This document shows positions 17,201-24,901 of a stretch of DNA of 64,000 bases, piece after piece. The notes under the pieces are model-generated. The model ran no database searches. It was not told where the DNA came from and saw nothing but the letters and a program-made list of their open reading frames with translations. The stretch is from positions 310,001-374,000 of the forward strand of contig JBAZWV010000001.1 of the NCBI GenBank assembly GCA_041660225.1, given 5' to 3'. Every line of letters starts with the position of its first letter. Positions within the stretch are counted from its first letter, which is position 1. The translations under genes were made by a program, and so were the position numbers. This DNA comes from JBAZWV01 sp041660225 (GTDB lineage Bacteria; Patescibacteriota; Patescibacteriia; 2-12-FULL-60-25).

Positions 17201-18223
17201 CTATTCCTTCTTTAGCAGGATTGTACGGTAAATGTCGATGAGTCCGGCGAGTAAGCTCACGGCCAATGGACCGAACAGGAAACCAAGCGGACCGAAAAAC
17301 GAAATGCCACCGATGACGGAAAAGAGAATAAGAACAGGATGCAATTTTGCTCCGCGTCCCACGAGATACGGTCCGAGGAGGTTGTCGATTAATCCCACGG
17401 CGAAGACGCTCCAAATGGTCAGCCCGACGGCCGGTCCAAGATCACCCGTCGCGTACAGATAAATGATCCATGGGACGAGTACGATCGATGTTCCGACACC
17501 CGGAACGAGGGCGCAGATTGCAGCGATACTCCCCCAGAGCGCGGCGTTGGGTACGCCAAAGATCGTAAACCCGATCCCCGTGAGCGTCCCTTGGATGAGC
17601 GCGACGAGCAGCGATCCTCTGACGACCGAACTCACGGAAACGCCGAGCCGCGCGACGATCTGTTTGTCATGCGAATCCGCGAGCGGACTTAAGACGATGA
17701 TCGCACGCAGCATGGAGGGACCGTCTTTCAAGAAATAGAACAGCGCGACGGCACCGAGCAGGAGACCGAACACGAATTCGATCGTGCCGGAAAAAAAGAC
17801 GCCGAGATTCTGGAACACCCAACCGACACCCTGTTGGACCGTGTCACGCACGTCGAATTCGAGGGACGGCGTGTACGGTTTCACGTATCGATCAAGAAGC
17901 GTATTCAACTGAACAACATATTCGTTCCCGTGATCGTTCAGCGACGTATAGAGATCGCGCGATTCCCCGACGACTTTCGCTCCGATAAGCGCAAGCGGCA
18001 GCAGAACAAGGAGCGCCGTGAATACGACCGTCAGCATCGCGGCGAGCGTCTGGAGACCGAAACACATTTTTACGAGACGCCGATAGACCGGCTGCATCAG
18101 GAACGCGAGAACAGCTGCGATTGCGAGGACTTCGAAATACGGTTGAAAGATCAAAAAAACAACCACGCCAACGGCGGCAAACAGTCCAAGAAAAAAGGAA
18201 GACTGGAGCTTCTGCTTTGTCAT
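17201..18223 (-). CDS. AI-2E family transporter (340 aa)
   Basis: It has seven to eight membrane segments arranged as in the YdiK/TqsA/PerM (UPF0118) family: two at the N-terminus, an extracytoplasmic helical stretch, then FYFLKDGPSMLRAI, the conserved PNAALWGSIAAICALVPGVGT region (split here: PNAALWG, LVPGVGT) and GPYLVGRG. Family members have been linked to signal export or Na+/H+ exchange. The substrate cannot be inferred. It is followed at three bases by the secreted protein gene. Confidence 0.9.
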   Translation of the reverse strand: MTKQKLQSSFFLGLFAAVGVVVFLIFQPYFEVLAIAAVLAFLMQPVYRRLVKMCFGLQTLAAMLTVVFTALLVLLPLALIGAKVVGESRDLYTSLNDHGNEYVVQLNTLLDRYVKPYTPSLEFDVRDTVQQGVGWVFQNLGVFFSGTIEFVFGLLLGAVALFYFLKDGPSMLRAIIVLSPLADSHDKQIVARLGVSVSSVVRGSLLVALIQGTLTGIGFTIFGVPNAALWGSIAAICALVPGVGTSIVLVPWIIYLYATGDLGPAVGLTIWSVFAVGLIDNLLGPYLVGRGAKLHPVLILFSVIGGISFFGPLGFLFGPLAVSLLAGLIDIYRTILLKKE

Positions 18224-18286
18224 GCTGCAATAATACTACGGGAGCGCAGGATGAGCACGTTCGGATAGAAAAAAACCCTGAACATG

Positions 18287-19807
18287 TCAGGGAAGAATAA
18301 TGCGTTTGAGTCGTTGCGGAATCGTTTCTTCCTGCACCCAGTACAGGCGATGCGGATGAACGACCTGCGCGACGGCTTCGATGGGTTCTACGAGATCCGG
18401 AGCGAACGAGGCGAGCGGACGCGGTTTTCGTCTCCCGTCCTTTACGAGATAGTGCGTGCCGGTTTTGAGACGATGCGGCCACTTCTCGATCATGACGAAG
18501 CGCTCGCCTTGTGCGTGCAGTTCTTCGCGCCGGCGTTCAGACGATGCTTCATCGTCGAACCCCTCATGGTGCGGCGTTCCGAAACCGCTGCTGAAATCCA
18601 ACGCGCGATACGGCATGACATGCCGGTCGAGCTCTTCATCCCTCATCTCAAGGAGATCCGCCAATCGGATCTTTCCTGTTGCGACGAGATGCCGACAGAT
18701 CACGTGCGAGACGATGAACTCCGTAAACCGCGCGGCCGGGTGCCAGTACAATGCCCGGAAGAGCAACGCACGGAGCAGGAGGAAGCGTGCGAGCGGTTCC
18801 GGATCATCGAAGACCGGCTGACCGTCCACGATCTTCAACGATTGCCATGTGGCGCACGCATCTTCCGGATAGGTGCGAAGCAGGCTATGGATCTGATCAC
18901 CCTCTTCGCTCTCGATGAAGCCGCGTCCCAGACGCTGGTGATACCAGAACGCGTCGCGCGAGACGTAGGCAATCTTGTCCGCGATATCGAGCAGGCTGCC
19001 AAGCAACCCCTTGCCGAGAATCGTCTGCGTCAGCGTTTCACGATTGATACCGAAACGCTCGAAGAGCGCCGTGGAATCAAACCGGTCGAGAAGCTCGCTG
19101 TAGTGCGCATCTTCGTCGAAGAAGGCGGGATCGAGCATCTTGGTGGTGTCGCCACCTGCCGGCGTTCGCGCATCGTGCGTTGCCGCAGCAAGGACGAGCG
19201 TCGCGGTGTCCGCATCGGAAAGATCCAGACCGTGCGCGAACACATTCGCGAGTGCCGCGACGTCGAGGACGTGCGACAACCGGTTGTGCTCGAAGCGCAT
19301 TGGGATGACATGTTCCTGTTCGTTTCCGAACACCGGAACCGTGAGCCAGCCAAGCTGACGCACGTGTCCGAGTCGCGCCAGATTGAAGTTTCGATAGGCG
19401 CTCCCCATGAGTCCCTCCGAATCCAGATCAGCGGTGTACCCGCCGAAACCCGTAAACGGAAACGAGGACACGATGTTTGGATCTTCGATGATGTGCGTTG
19501 CCCACGCTCGCGAGGCGAGCCTGCGGTACGGGCTTGGCAGTTCTCGAAACCACGACGGAATCGTATCGACCGAAAGGCCAAAACAATCCCCGGCCGCGCT
19601 CTCGATGAGCATGCAGATCGGCAGCTCGTGGATTTCCCCGCGAATGTCACGGGCGAGTTTTGGCGGGAGTTGGTCGAGACGCTTTTTCAACGCAACGACG
19701 GCTCCCGCAAACGAATACGTCTTCGGTTCCTTCGGCATATAGATGAAGTCGCCGAGACGTACGGAGTCTTGTTGGGAACAAAAAGTGCGGAGGTTGAAAA
19801 CGGTCAC
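18287..19807 (-). CDS. HD-domain phosphohydrolase-like protein (506 aa)
   Basis: An HD signature is visible: FEHNRLSHVLDVA (first His), then AATHDARTPAGGDTTK (His-Asp pair), and a later DIADKIAYVSRD Asp, the layout of dGTPase/HD metal-dependent phosphohydrolases. The 250 residues after this are not recognised. The start is GTG at 19807, supported by an AGAGG sequence six bases upstream. The gene lies beyond a terminator from tRNA-Ile on the same strand. The substrate is unknown; nucleotide hydrolysis is the family expectation. Confidence 0.75.
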   Translation of the reverse strand: MTVFNLRTFCSQQDSVRLGDFIYMPKEPKTYSFAGAVVALKKRLDQLPPKLARDIRGEIHELPICMLIESAAGDCFGLSVDTIPSWFRELPSPYRRLASRAWATHIIEDPNIVSSFPFTGFGGYTADLDSEGLMGSAYRNFNLARLGHVRQLGWLTVPVFGNEQEHVIPMRFEHNRLSHVLDVAALANVFAHGLDLSDADTATLVLAAATHDARTPAGGDTTKMLDPAFFDEDAHYSELLDRFDSTALFERFGINRETLTQTILGKGLLGSLLDIADKIAYVSRDAFWYHQRLGRGFIESEEGDQIHSLLRTYPEDACATWQSLKIVDGQPVFDDPEPLARFLLLRALLFRALYWHPAARFTEFIVSHVICRHLVATGKIRLADLLEMRDEELDRHVMPYRALDFSSGFGTPHHEGFDDEASSERRREELHAQGERFVMIEKWPHRLKTGTHYLVKDGRRKPRPLASFAPDLVEPIEAVAQVVHPHRLYWVQEETIPQRLKRIILP

Positions 19808-19850
19808 TCGATACCTCTGAGGGATGTGTACCGGGAGAAAAAGACGGGGT

Positions 19851-19887
19851 CAAGAAAACCGTTCCGGATGACGGAACGGTTTTCTTG
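19851..19887 (-). terminator. Strong terminator between tRNA-Ile(UAU) and the HD gene
   Basis: Perfect 15-base arms (CAAGAAAACCGTTCC / GGAACGGTTTTCTTG) with a 7-base loop. It touches the encoded CCA of the tRNA. It ends tRNA transcription, so the HD gene probably has its own promoter in the 40 bases left. Confidence 0.85.
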
Positions 19888-19960
19888 GTAGGCCCGGCTG
19901 GGATCGAACCAACGACATGGCGTGTATAAGACGCCTGCTCTACCACTGAGCTACGGGCCC
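19886..19960 (-). tRNA. tRNA-Ile (anticodon TAT)
   Basis: The acceptor stem pairs 19954-19960 with 19890-19896, ending in a G1-U72 wobble, and CCA is encoded. The T-arm is TTGGTTCGATCCCAG-like. The anticodon loop CTTATAC on GGCGT/ACGCC gives TAT, so the tRNA should read AUA directly. Most bacteria read AUA with a CAU tRNA whose C34 becomes lysidine by TilS. Confidence 0.92.
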
Positions 19961-20039
19961 ATAAGGGATGTGCCGAGTCTATCCGATCTTGACCGAACCG
20001 CCAAGATATGGGATAACGCGGGCACTGAAAGGAGTCCGG

Positions 20040-20612
20040 ATGGAGAGTTCAGGTCCTTCTATAAAGAAACCCGACCGTCGCGCAAACGACCCAATCGACA
20101 TGACACCGTTTCTGCGAGAGAAACCGTATGGTATCGGACCGAAGGGAAGGGAAGTTTTTCCTCTCTTCGACGATATCTACCGGGAGCTCGATTGGAACAC
20201 CGAGAACCTCGCGCGGTTCCGCCCGGTCCAAGAAGCGCTTCTCACGCTGTACACCTGCAAACCCGAAGTCTTCCGCGTTCCCGGCATCAGGATCGCGACC
20301 ATGGACATCGACGTGAGCATCCAGCGCGTCTGTCTCCGACAGCTTGCCCAGCAGACGTACGGATACCTGGTCGGATTGACTCCCAACTCGGCAGTCCCCA
20401 TGTTCATTCCGGCCGAACCCATCGTCCTGCGTGCCTTCGGCATGATCTACGAGCTAAAGGGTCTCAATCTGTTCAAAGCACAGACGCTCCGCGCAACGAT
20501 TCAACAGAGACTCTTTCGCGTTGCCGTCCCCGACCCGCGCGGCATTCACTTCATGACGGCCGTCAGTCGGATGCTCCTGGCCATCGACAGCGTCACACCG
20601 CAACGTCTCTAA
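20040..20612 (+). CDS. Hypothetical protein (190 aa)
   Basis: The start at 20040 has an excellent ribosome binding site (AAAGGAG five bases upstream); a longer in-frame start at 19968 lacks one and lies against the tRNA. The protein is soluble by appearance, without signal peptide, with no cysteine motif and with a middle region rich in hydrophobic beta-like stretches (YGYLVGLTPNSAVPMFIPAEP). A terminator follows 10 bases after the stop. I do not recognise a family. Confidence 0.65.
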   Translation: MESSGPSIKKPDRRANDPIDMTPFLREKPYGIGPKGREVFPLFDDIYRELDWNTENLARFRPVQEALLTLYTCKPEVFRVPGIRIATMDIDVSIQRVCLRQLAQQTYGYLVGLTPNSAVPMFIPAEPIVLRAFGMIYELKGLNLFKAQTLRATIQQRLFRVAVPDPRGIHFMTAVSRMLLAIDSVTPQRL

Positions 20613-20621
20613 GGTCATCCT

Positions 20622-20646
20622 GTCCCGAACCTCGGGACTTTTTTCT
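20622..20646 (+). terminator. Terminator after the 190-aa hypothetical gene
   Basis: GTCCCGA / TCGGGAC arms with a 3-base loop, followed by TTTTTTCTT. Confidence 0.85.
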
Positions 20647-20673
20647 TCCTCTAACTTCCGCTACACTCCGCCC

Positions 20674-21648
20674 ATGATCCACCGCTTCGATATTACCGCG
20701 CAGAACGCCGGCGAACGCCTCGACGTGTTTTTGACGACGGAATTTCCGGAGATGACACGCAGCTTGATCGCGAAACTGCTTCGAAACGGCGCGGGCAAGG
20801 TGAACGGAACAAAAGCGTCCGTCCATCGTTTTTTGAAAGAAGGTGAGGTCGTCGAATTTGATGATGCCGTTTCCAAAAACAAGAACCAGCCGGAAAAGAA
20901 ACCGGTCGTGCAAAAACCGTTGCCGAAACTCAAGATCATTCGCGAAACCGCCGACTGGCTCGTGATCAACAAGCCATCAGGACTCATGGTCCATCCCGAT
21001 GCGAACGTCGAAATCGGTACGCTCGTGGATTTGCTCGTGGCGCACGATCCGGCCATCGCGAAAATCGGCGAGGATCCGTCGCGTCCCGGCATCATGCATC
21101 GTCTCGACAAAGACGTGAGCGGTCTCATGGTGATCGCGAAGACGCAGGACGCCTATGACCATTTAAAGAAACAGTTTGCGGAACACTCGGTGGAGAAACA
21201 CTATCTCGCGCTTGTTCATGGCGAAGTGTCGCACGATGAAGGTGACATCACATTCCGCATCGGACGCTCTTCACGCGGCGGTCGCATGGCCGCGATTCCG
21301 ACGGGATCGAAAGAAGGCAAAGCCGCACGCACGCACTACAAGGTGATCAAACGCTTCCGCGGCGCCGGTCTTGTGGAACTCGAAATTTTTTCCGGACGCA
21401 CGCACCAAATCCGTGCGCACATGCACGGCCTCGGTCATCCGGTGATGGGAGACTCGCTCTACATCCTGCGCCAGACGGATCGCAATGTGACTGTCCCTCG
21501 CCTCCTCCTCCAAAGCATCGTCCTCGGATTCACGGATCCGGCCACCGGAACGCGCGAACGCTTCACGCTTCCCCCCGACCCCGCCTTCGACGCCGTCATG
21601 AAAACGTTTAAACCCCATGAACCCAAAGAACAAAAAAGTGACGCGTAA
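20674..21648 (+). CDS. rluD: RluA-family 23S rRNA pseudouridine synthase (324 aa)
   Basis: An N-terminal S4 RNA-binding domain (RLDVFLTTEFPEMTRSLIAKL) precedes the catalytic domain with the signature HRLDKDVSGLMV, in which the Asp attacks uridine, and SGRTHQIRAHM near the C-terminus. S4 plus RluA architecture is that of RluC/RluD, which modify 23S rRNA. The symbol rluD is the closest match, not proven. It overlaps gmk by 32 bases, so both are translated from one transcript. Confidence 0.9.
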   Translation: MIHRFDITAQNAGERLDVFLTTEFPEMTRSLIAKLLRNGAGKVNGTKASVHRFLKEGEVVEFDDAVSKNKNQPEKKPVVQKPLPKLKIIRETADWLVINKPSGLMVHPDANVEIGTLVDLLVAHDPAIAKIGEDPSRPGIMHRLDKDVSGLMVIAKTQDAYDHLKKQFAEHSVEKHYLALVHGEVSHDEGDITFRIGRSSRGGRMAAIPTGSKEGKAARTHYKVIKRFRGAGLVELEIFSGRTHQIRAHMHGLGHPVMGDSLYILRQTDRNVTVPRLLLQSIVLGFTDPATGTRERFTLPPDPAFDAVMKTFKPHEPKEQKSDA

Positions 21649-22213
21649 GCATCCCCCGCTCCTTCTCCTCACCGGCGCATCCGGTGCAGGCAAATCGAGC
21701 GTGCTCGATGTTCTGTTACAAGACAAAACGCTTCCCATCGTTCGTTTCATTACCTGTACGACACGACCCAAACGTCCGGGCGAACGGCATGGCAAGGACT
21801 ATTGGTTTCTCACCCGACCGGACTTCGAGGCAAAGATGAAGAAACAACGTTTCTACGAATCCGCCGAAGTGTACGGCAATTATTACGGCTCATCGAAAGA
21901 TGAGATGAAGCGTCTCCTCAAAGGCAAAAAAACCATTCTCATGATTCTGGATGTCCAAGGAGCGCGGACAATGAAGGATCATCATCCCGAAGCCACCGCT
22001 ATTTTCATCGATGCCCCGACCGCGAGCCTGAAGCATCGTCTCGTGGAACGGGGCTCGGATATGAATGATATGAAGCGCCGTTTGGCCGAAATCACAAAAG
22101 AAAAGCGCTTTAAACCCGAAGCGGATGAAGTCATCCTGAACCGCGACGGAGACCTGAAACGCACGGTTTCCAGGGTCCGCACCATCATCAAGACCGCCCT
22201 CCGCAATACTTGA
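21617..22213 (+). CDS. gmk: Guanylate kinase
   Basis: The P-loop GASGAGKSS near residue 20, the GMP-binding segment TTRPKRPGERHGKDYWF, the YGNYYGSSKDEM stretch and DVQGARTMK identify guanylate kinase (GMP + ATP to GDP + ADP). At 198 residues it is close to the usual length. It starts within the end of the pseudouridine synthase gene and is followed 48 bases later by rplS. Confidence 0.95.
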   Translation: MNPKNKKVTRKHPPLLLLTGASGAGKSSVLDVLLQDKTLPIVRFITCTTRPKRPGERHGKDYWFLTRPDFEAKMKKQRFYESAEVYGNYYGSSKDEMKRLLKGKKTILMILDVQGARTMKDHHPEATAIFIDAPTASLKHRLVERGSDMNDMKRRLAEITKEKRFKPEADEVILNRDGDLKRTVSRVRTIIKTALRNT

Positions 22214-22261
22214 CGCCGAAGCCAGTCTCGGCTATGATTCGCCCACATTTCCCCTACTCTT

Positions 22262-22618
22262 ATGTCTGACCAAGCCTCCACCCCGATCGCCACGACTGAC
22301 CTCCGTTCAGGCATGGTCGTCCGCGTGCACCAGAAGATCCGCGACATCACCCCGAAAGGTGATGAGAAGGAGCGTGTCCAGGTGTTCGAAGGAACCGTGA
22401 TCAACATCCACGGCGCCGGCATCGGCCGCACCATGACGGTGCGCAAGGTGTCCGACGGCATCGGCGTCGAAAAGATCTTCCCGCTCGCTCTCCCGACGCT
22501 CAGCAAGATCGAGCTCGTGAAGCAGTACAAGGTCAACCGCAAAGTTCTCGGCTTCCTCCGCACTTCTAAGAAGCGCCTCAAGGAAATCAAGAAACCGAAA
22601 GTTGAAACCAAAGCGTAA
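22262..22618 (+). CDS. rplS: 50S ribosomal protein L19
   Basis: It carries the typical L19 features: GDEKERVQVFEGTVI, GIGRTMTVRKVSDGIGVEKIFPL (split) and KVNRKVLGFLR. The protein sits at the subunit interface of the ribosome. At 118 residues plus a Lys-rich tail its length is normal. A terminator follows three bases after the stop. Confidence 0.97.
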   Translation: MSDQASTPIATTDLRSGMVVRVHQKIRDITPKGDEKERVQVFEGTVINIHGAGIGRTMTVRKVSDGIGVEKIFPLALPTLSKIELVKQYKVNRKVLGFLRTSKKRLKEIKKPKVETKA

Positions 22619-22620
22619 GA

Positions 22621-22650
22621 AAAACTCCTCCGAGAAATCGGAGGAGTTTT
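22621..22650 (+). terminator. Terminator after rplS
   Basis: Thirteen-base perfect arms (AAAACTCCTCCGA / TCGGAGGAGTTTT) with loop GAAA. Confidence 0.9.
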
Positions 22651-22655
22651 GTATA

Positions 22656-22681
22656 AAGAAAAAACCCGACGAGAGCGGGTT
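22656..22681 (-). terminator. Terminator after the glycosylase-like gene
   Basis: On the minus strand AACCCG / CGGGTT arms are followed by TTTTTTCTTT, just beyond the stop at 22686. Confidence 0.7.
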
Positions 22682-22685
22682 GAGT

Positions 22686-23066
22686 TTACTTCATATGAAG
22701 CGTGAGCTTCTCTCTCGAGTTCGTGATGCGTCCGGTGCTGCCTACCTTCTCGACGCCGAGCGCCTCGGCGACACGACCGGGTCCGCTGATCACGTTCCCA
22801 TCGACCCTGACCTTGCGGATCAGCACGCATCCTCCAGGCTTGCCACCGTCAGAACACGCGACGAGGAAGAGCAGGCCCCCGCGATGCTGCGGGCAGAACA
22901 CGGACCCCGGCTTCATGTCGAGGATAGGAACGTAGATACCCTGCTCGTTGTCCGTGCGAGGATACCCTTGAGCTTGAAGAATCTCAACCTCCTGATTGCC
23001 GACCTTGAGCACCTGCCCCACGAGCGACTTCGCGAGTGGCTTGCAATTCTGTTCGAAAATGGACAC
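22686..23066 (-). CDS. Compact 3-methyladenine DNA glycosylase (AAG/MPG)-like protein, probably altered active site (126 aa)
   Basis: Segments line up in order with the AAG/MPG fold: LAKSLVGQVLKV (11-22), ILQAQGYP (29-36) where the family has VETEAY, MKPGSVF (51-57), GGCVLIR (78-84) and SGPGRVAEALGV (94-105). At 126 residues it is much shorter than the usual ~200, lacking the insert before SGPG and the C-terminal part. The catalytic Glu of the family ETEAY motif corresponds to Gln33, and the following His-containing segment is not seen. The start is GTG at 23066 with AGGAGG five bases upstream. It could be a binding-only protein or a false resemblance; alignment is by eye. Confidence 0.55.
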   Translation of the reverse strand: MSIFEQNCKPLAKSLVGQVLKVGNQEVEILQAQGYPRTDNEQGIYVPILDMKPGSVFCPQHRGGLLFLVACSDGGKPGGCVLIRKVRVDGNVISGPGRVAEALGVEKVGSTGRITNSREKLTLHMK

Positions 23067-23111
23067 ATTGTCCTCCTGGTTTGCATCGAATGTACCCGTA
23101 CTGCTGCGCCG

Positions 23112-23140
23112 ATACTTCCACGAAAAGTGAATGGTGTCAA
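23112..23140 (-). promoter_or_regulatory. Promoter-like site for the glycosylase-like gene
   Basis: On the minus strand, TTGACA (23140-23135), a 17-base spacer, and a weak -10 AAGTAT (23117-23112), 45 bases before the GTG start. It lacks the TGAC-N6-GTCA inverted repeat of the next two promoters. Confidence 0.45.
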
Positions 23141-23152
23141 GATATGTAGATA

Positions 23153-23182
23153 AGAAAAAGCGCTGACCGAGAGATCAGCGCT
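23153..23182 (-). terminator. Terminator after the HTH-repeat gene
   Basis: On the minus strand AGCGCTGA / TCAGCGCT arms with an 8-base loop are followed by TTTTTCTTA. Confidence 0.8.
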
Positions 23183-24758
23183 AAAGCGCGTTTTTCATAA
23201 GCGCAAGGAACGGAGCCAAACTCTTCCGCTTCTGGAAGACGCTGAGCGCCTCCGTCAGATCCGCCTTCGACCAACGCTTCATCAGCGCTGCAAAAAAGTT
23301 GTCCGACGTTACACTTGGTATCTTCTTGTGCACTCCCATGATCACTCGCGCGAGCTGTGTGGCGTGAGCCTTCAGCTCGTTGCGAGTGATGGGATTTCGT
23401 CTGCGTCCTTTTTCAAGGAGGAGGTCGGCGCAGGATTTTTCGACGTCGGAGAGGCGATAGACAGTGACGCGTCTCCCGACTCTTATCTTCGCCTGTCGCG
23501 TTCTTAGATTCTTGACTCTTAATGCAAGACTGCCCTGATCAAGACAGAGAACCCGGCTCATTTTCGCCACGGTTGCCCACTTTTCTCCGTCGATCCAAGC
23601 AAACCCATCTAGACCAACTTTGACCAGAGTCTTGTCGAGAAGGCGGGCGTAGACTTTTTCGATATCGGAGAGACGGTGGATGGTGACAATATTTCCAACA
23701 CCGTCCTTTGCTCTTTTCGTGATAAGTCCACCCACCCCTGCGAGGATAGTTGATCTACTGAGCTCAAAGTGGCTAGCGCTTGCCCGTACAGAACCCCATA
23801 TCTCCCCGTCAATCTCAATAAAACCGTCAGAATCGACTTTGACCAGAGTCTTGTCGAGAAGGTGGGCGTAGACTTTTTCGATATCGGAGAGACGATAAAA
23901 AGGTTTAACCCTTTTCGCCCTATCTCTCATGTGACGAGAAGCCAGTCCTTTAACCCGGGCTGCAATTCCTGTGTCACTCAACCCCAGATATTTCCCGATG
24001 GCCCTAATACTCCCCCATTTTTCTTTCCCTAGTGTCACCAACCCATCTGCAGACGCTTGAGGTATCCCCTTGTCCAACAATTCGGTGCAGGCTTTTGCAA
24101 CCAGAGAGAGACGATAAAATTTATAGACTCTACCGCCTCGATCTTTTGCCTTTACCCACTCAAGGCTCTTACAATGAGGCACTATGGAAGGCACTTTCTT
24201 GCCTAGAAGCGTAGCAATGGTTACAAGCGTTCCCCACTTCTCTCCGTCAATCTGAACGAAACCGTCAAGACCAGCTTGAAGCAGGGTTTTATCGAGGAGG
24301 TCAGCGCAGGATTTTTCGACGTCGGAGAGGCGATAGAAGCGACCGACTCTATTAGACCGATCGACTCCGCTCCGAGTAAAAAGATTTTTTATCCTAGGAA
24401 TAAGAGCGGTAGAACTCAAATCCAGAAAACTGGCAAGAGCCCCTGCCGTCCCCCACTTTTTCCCATCGATCTCAATGAACCCATCCGCTCCCGCTTTCGG
24501 AAACTTCTCCGGATCCATTGCCAGCAACTCGCGAAACTTCTTAAGATCTCGCTTCTTTGCCGCCTTGAGGGCGTCGATGAGCTTGGCCTCGCTCCAGTAA
24601 CTCTTGATGAGTCCCCAGAGCTTGTCCGAGGTTAGCTCTGCGTCGTCCTTGTGAAGCGCGAATAGCACGCGCGCCAAGGACTTCGCATGCTGCTTCAAGA
24701 TCTCGTTGTCGATCGAGCCAGCACGCGGCTTCTTGGGGCCGCCATTCGACTTCTTCAT
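23181..24758 (-). CDS. Protein of five tandem winged-HTH-like repeats between related end caps (525 aa)
   Basis: Start at 24758 is fixed by GGAGG eight bases upstream. Residues about 18-82 form an N-cap (LKQHAKSLARVLFALHK...SDKLWGLIKSYWSEAKLIDALK, shown in part) and residues about 460-525 a related C-cap (LKAHATQLARVIMGVHK, SDNFFAALMKRWSKADLTEAL). Between them lie five repeats of about 74 residues (about 90-164, 164-237, 237-310, 310-383, 383-450). Each has DGFxxIDGEKWGT, a helix-turn-helix-like stretch (AxxLGLSxxxIxxRVKxL), a basic segment, then FYRLSDVEKxxADLLDK resembling a MerR-type wing. Two repeats are almost identical at DNA level (about 23625-23685 and 23845-23900), pointing to recent duplication. 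DNA binding is inferred. No enzymatic motif is present. The region looks lower in GC than its neighbours. Confidence 0.7.
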   Translation of the reverse strand: MKKSNGGPKKPRAGSIDNEILKQHAKSLARVLFALHKDDAELTSDKLWGLIKSYWSEAKLIDALKAAKKRDLKKFRELLAMDPEKFPKAGADGFIEIDGKKWGTAGALASFLDLSSTALIPRIKNLFTRSGVDRSNRVGRFYRLSDVEKSCADLLDKTLLQAGLDGFVQIDGEKWGTLVTIATLLGKKVPSIVPHCKSLEWVKAKDRGGRVYKFYRLSLVAKACTELLDKGIPQASADGLVTLGKEKWGSIRAIGKYLGLSDTGIAARVKGLASRHMRDRAKRVKPFYRLSDIEKVYAHLLDKTLVKVDSDGFIEIDGEIWGSVRASASHFELSRSTILAGVGGLITKRAKDGVGNIVTIHRLSDIEKVYARLLDKTLVKVGLDGFAWIDGEKWATVAKMSRVLCLDQGSLALRVKNLRTRQAKIRVGRRVTVYRLSDVEKSCADLLLEKGRRRNPITRNELKAHATQLARVIMGVHKKIPSVTSDNFFAALMKRWSKADLTEALSVFQKRKSLAPFLALMKNAL

Positions 24759-24798
24759 GTAGTTTTCCTCCGCTGTTTGATTGTCGATGAACATCGCG

Positions 24799-24827
24799 AA
24801 CCTACCAAAAAATGACTGTTTTGTCAA
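24799..24827 (-). promoter_or_regulatory. Promoter with TGAC-N6-GTCA operator for the HTH-repeat gene
   Basis: On the minus strand: TTGACA (24827-24822), a 17-base spacer, TAGGTT. The -35 box is half of an inverted repeat TTGAC-AAAACA-GTCAT (24827-24812), preceded by AGAAGAGGA. The same layout precedes the helicase-methyltransferase gene. Confidence 0.55.
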
Positions 24828-24836
24828 TCCTCTTCT

Positions 24837-24866
24837 AAAGAAAAACCGGACTCTTTTGGAGTCCGG
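24837..24866 (-). terminator. Terminator after the helicase-methyltransferase gene
   Basis: On the minus strand CCGGACTC / GAGTCCGG arms with a 5-base loop are followed by TTTTTCTTT. The next gene's promoter begins 10 bases further on. Confidence 0.85.
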
Positions 24867-24901
24867 GCGAGATGGCTTATTCGTCCTTCTTTTTTTTGCA
24901 A

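Noticed and set aside
18284..19891. Long open frame opposite the HD-domain gene
   Set aside because: It is rich in Arg and lacks recognisable motifs; the minus-strand frame holds the HD signature and a good ribosome binding site.
23600..23910. Direct DNA repeats considered as a CRISPR-like array
   Set aside because: Spacing is about 220 bases and the repeats encode protein modules in one frame; there are no spacers.
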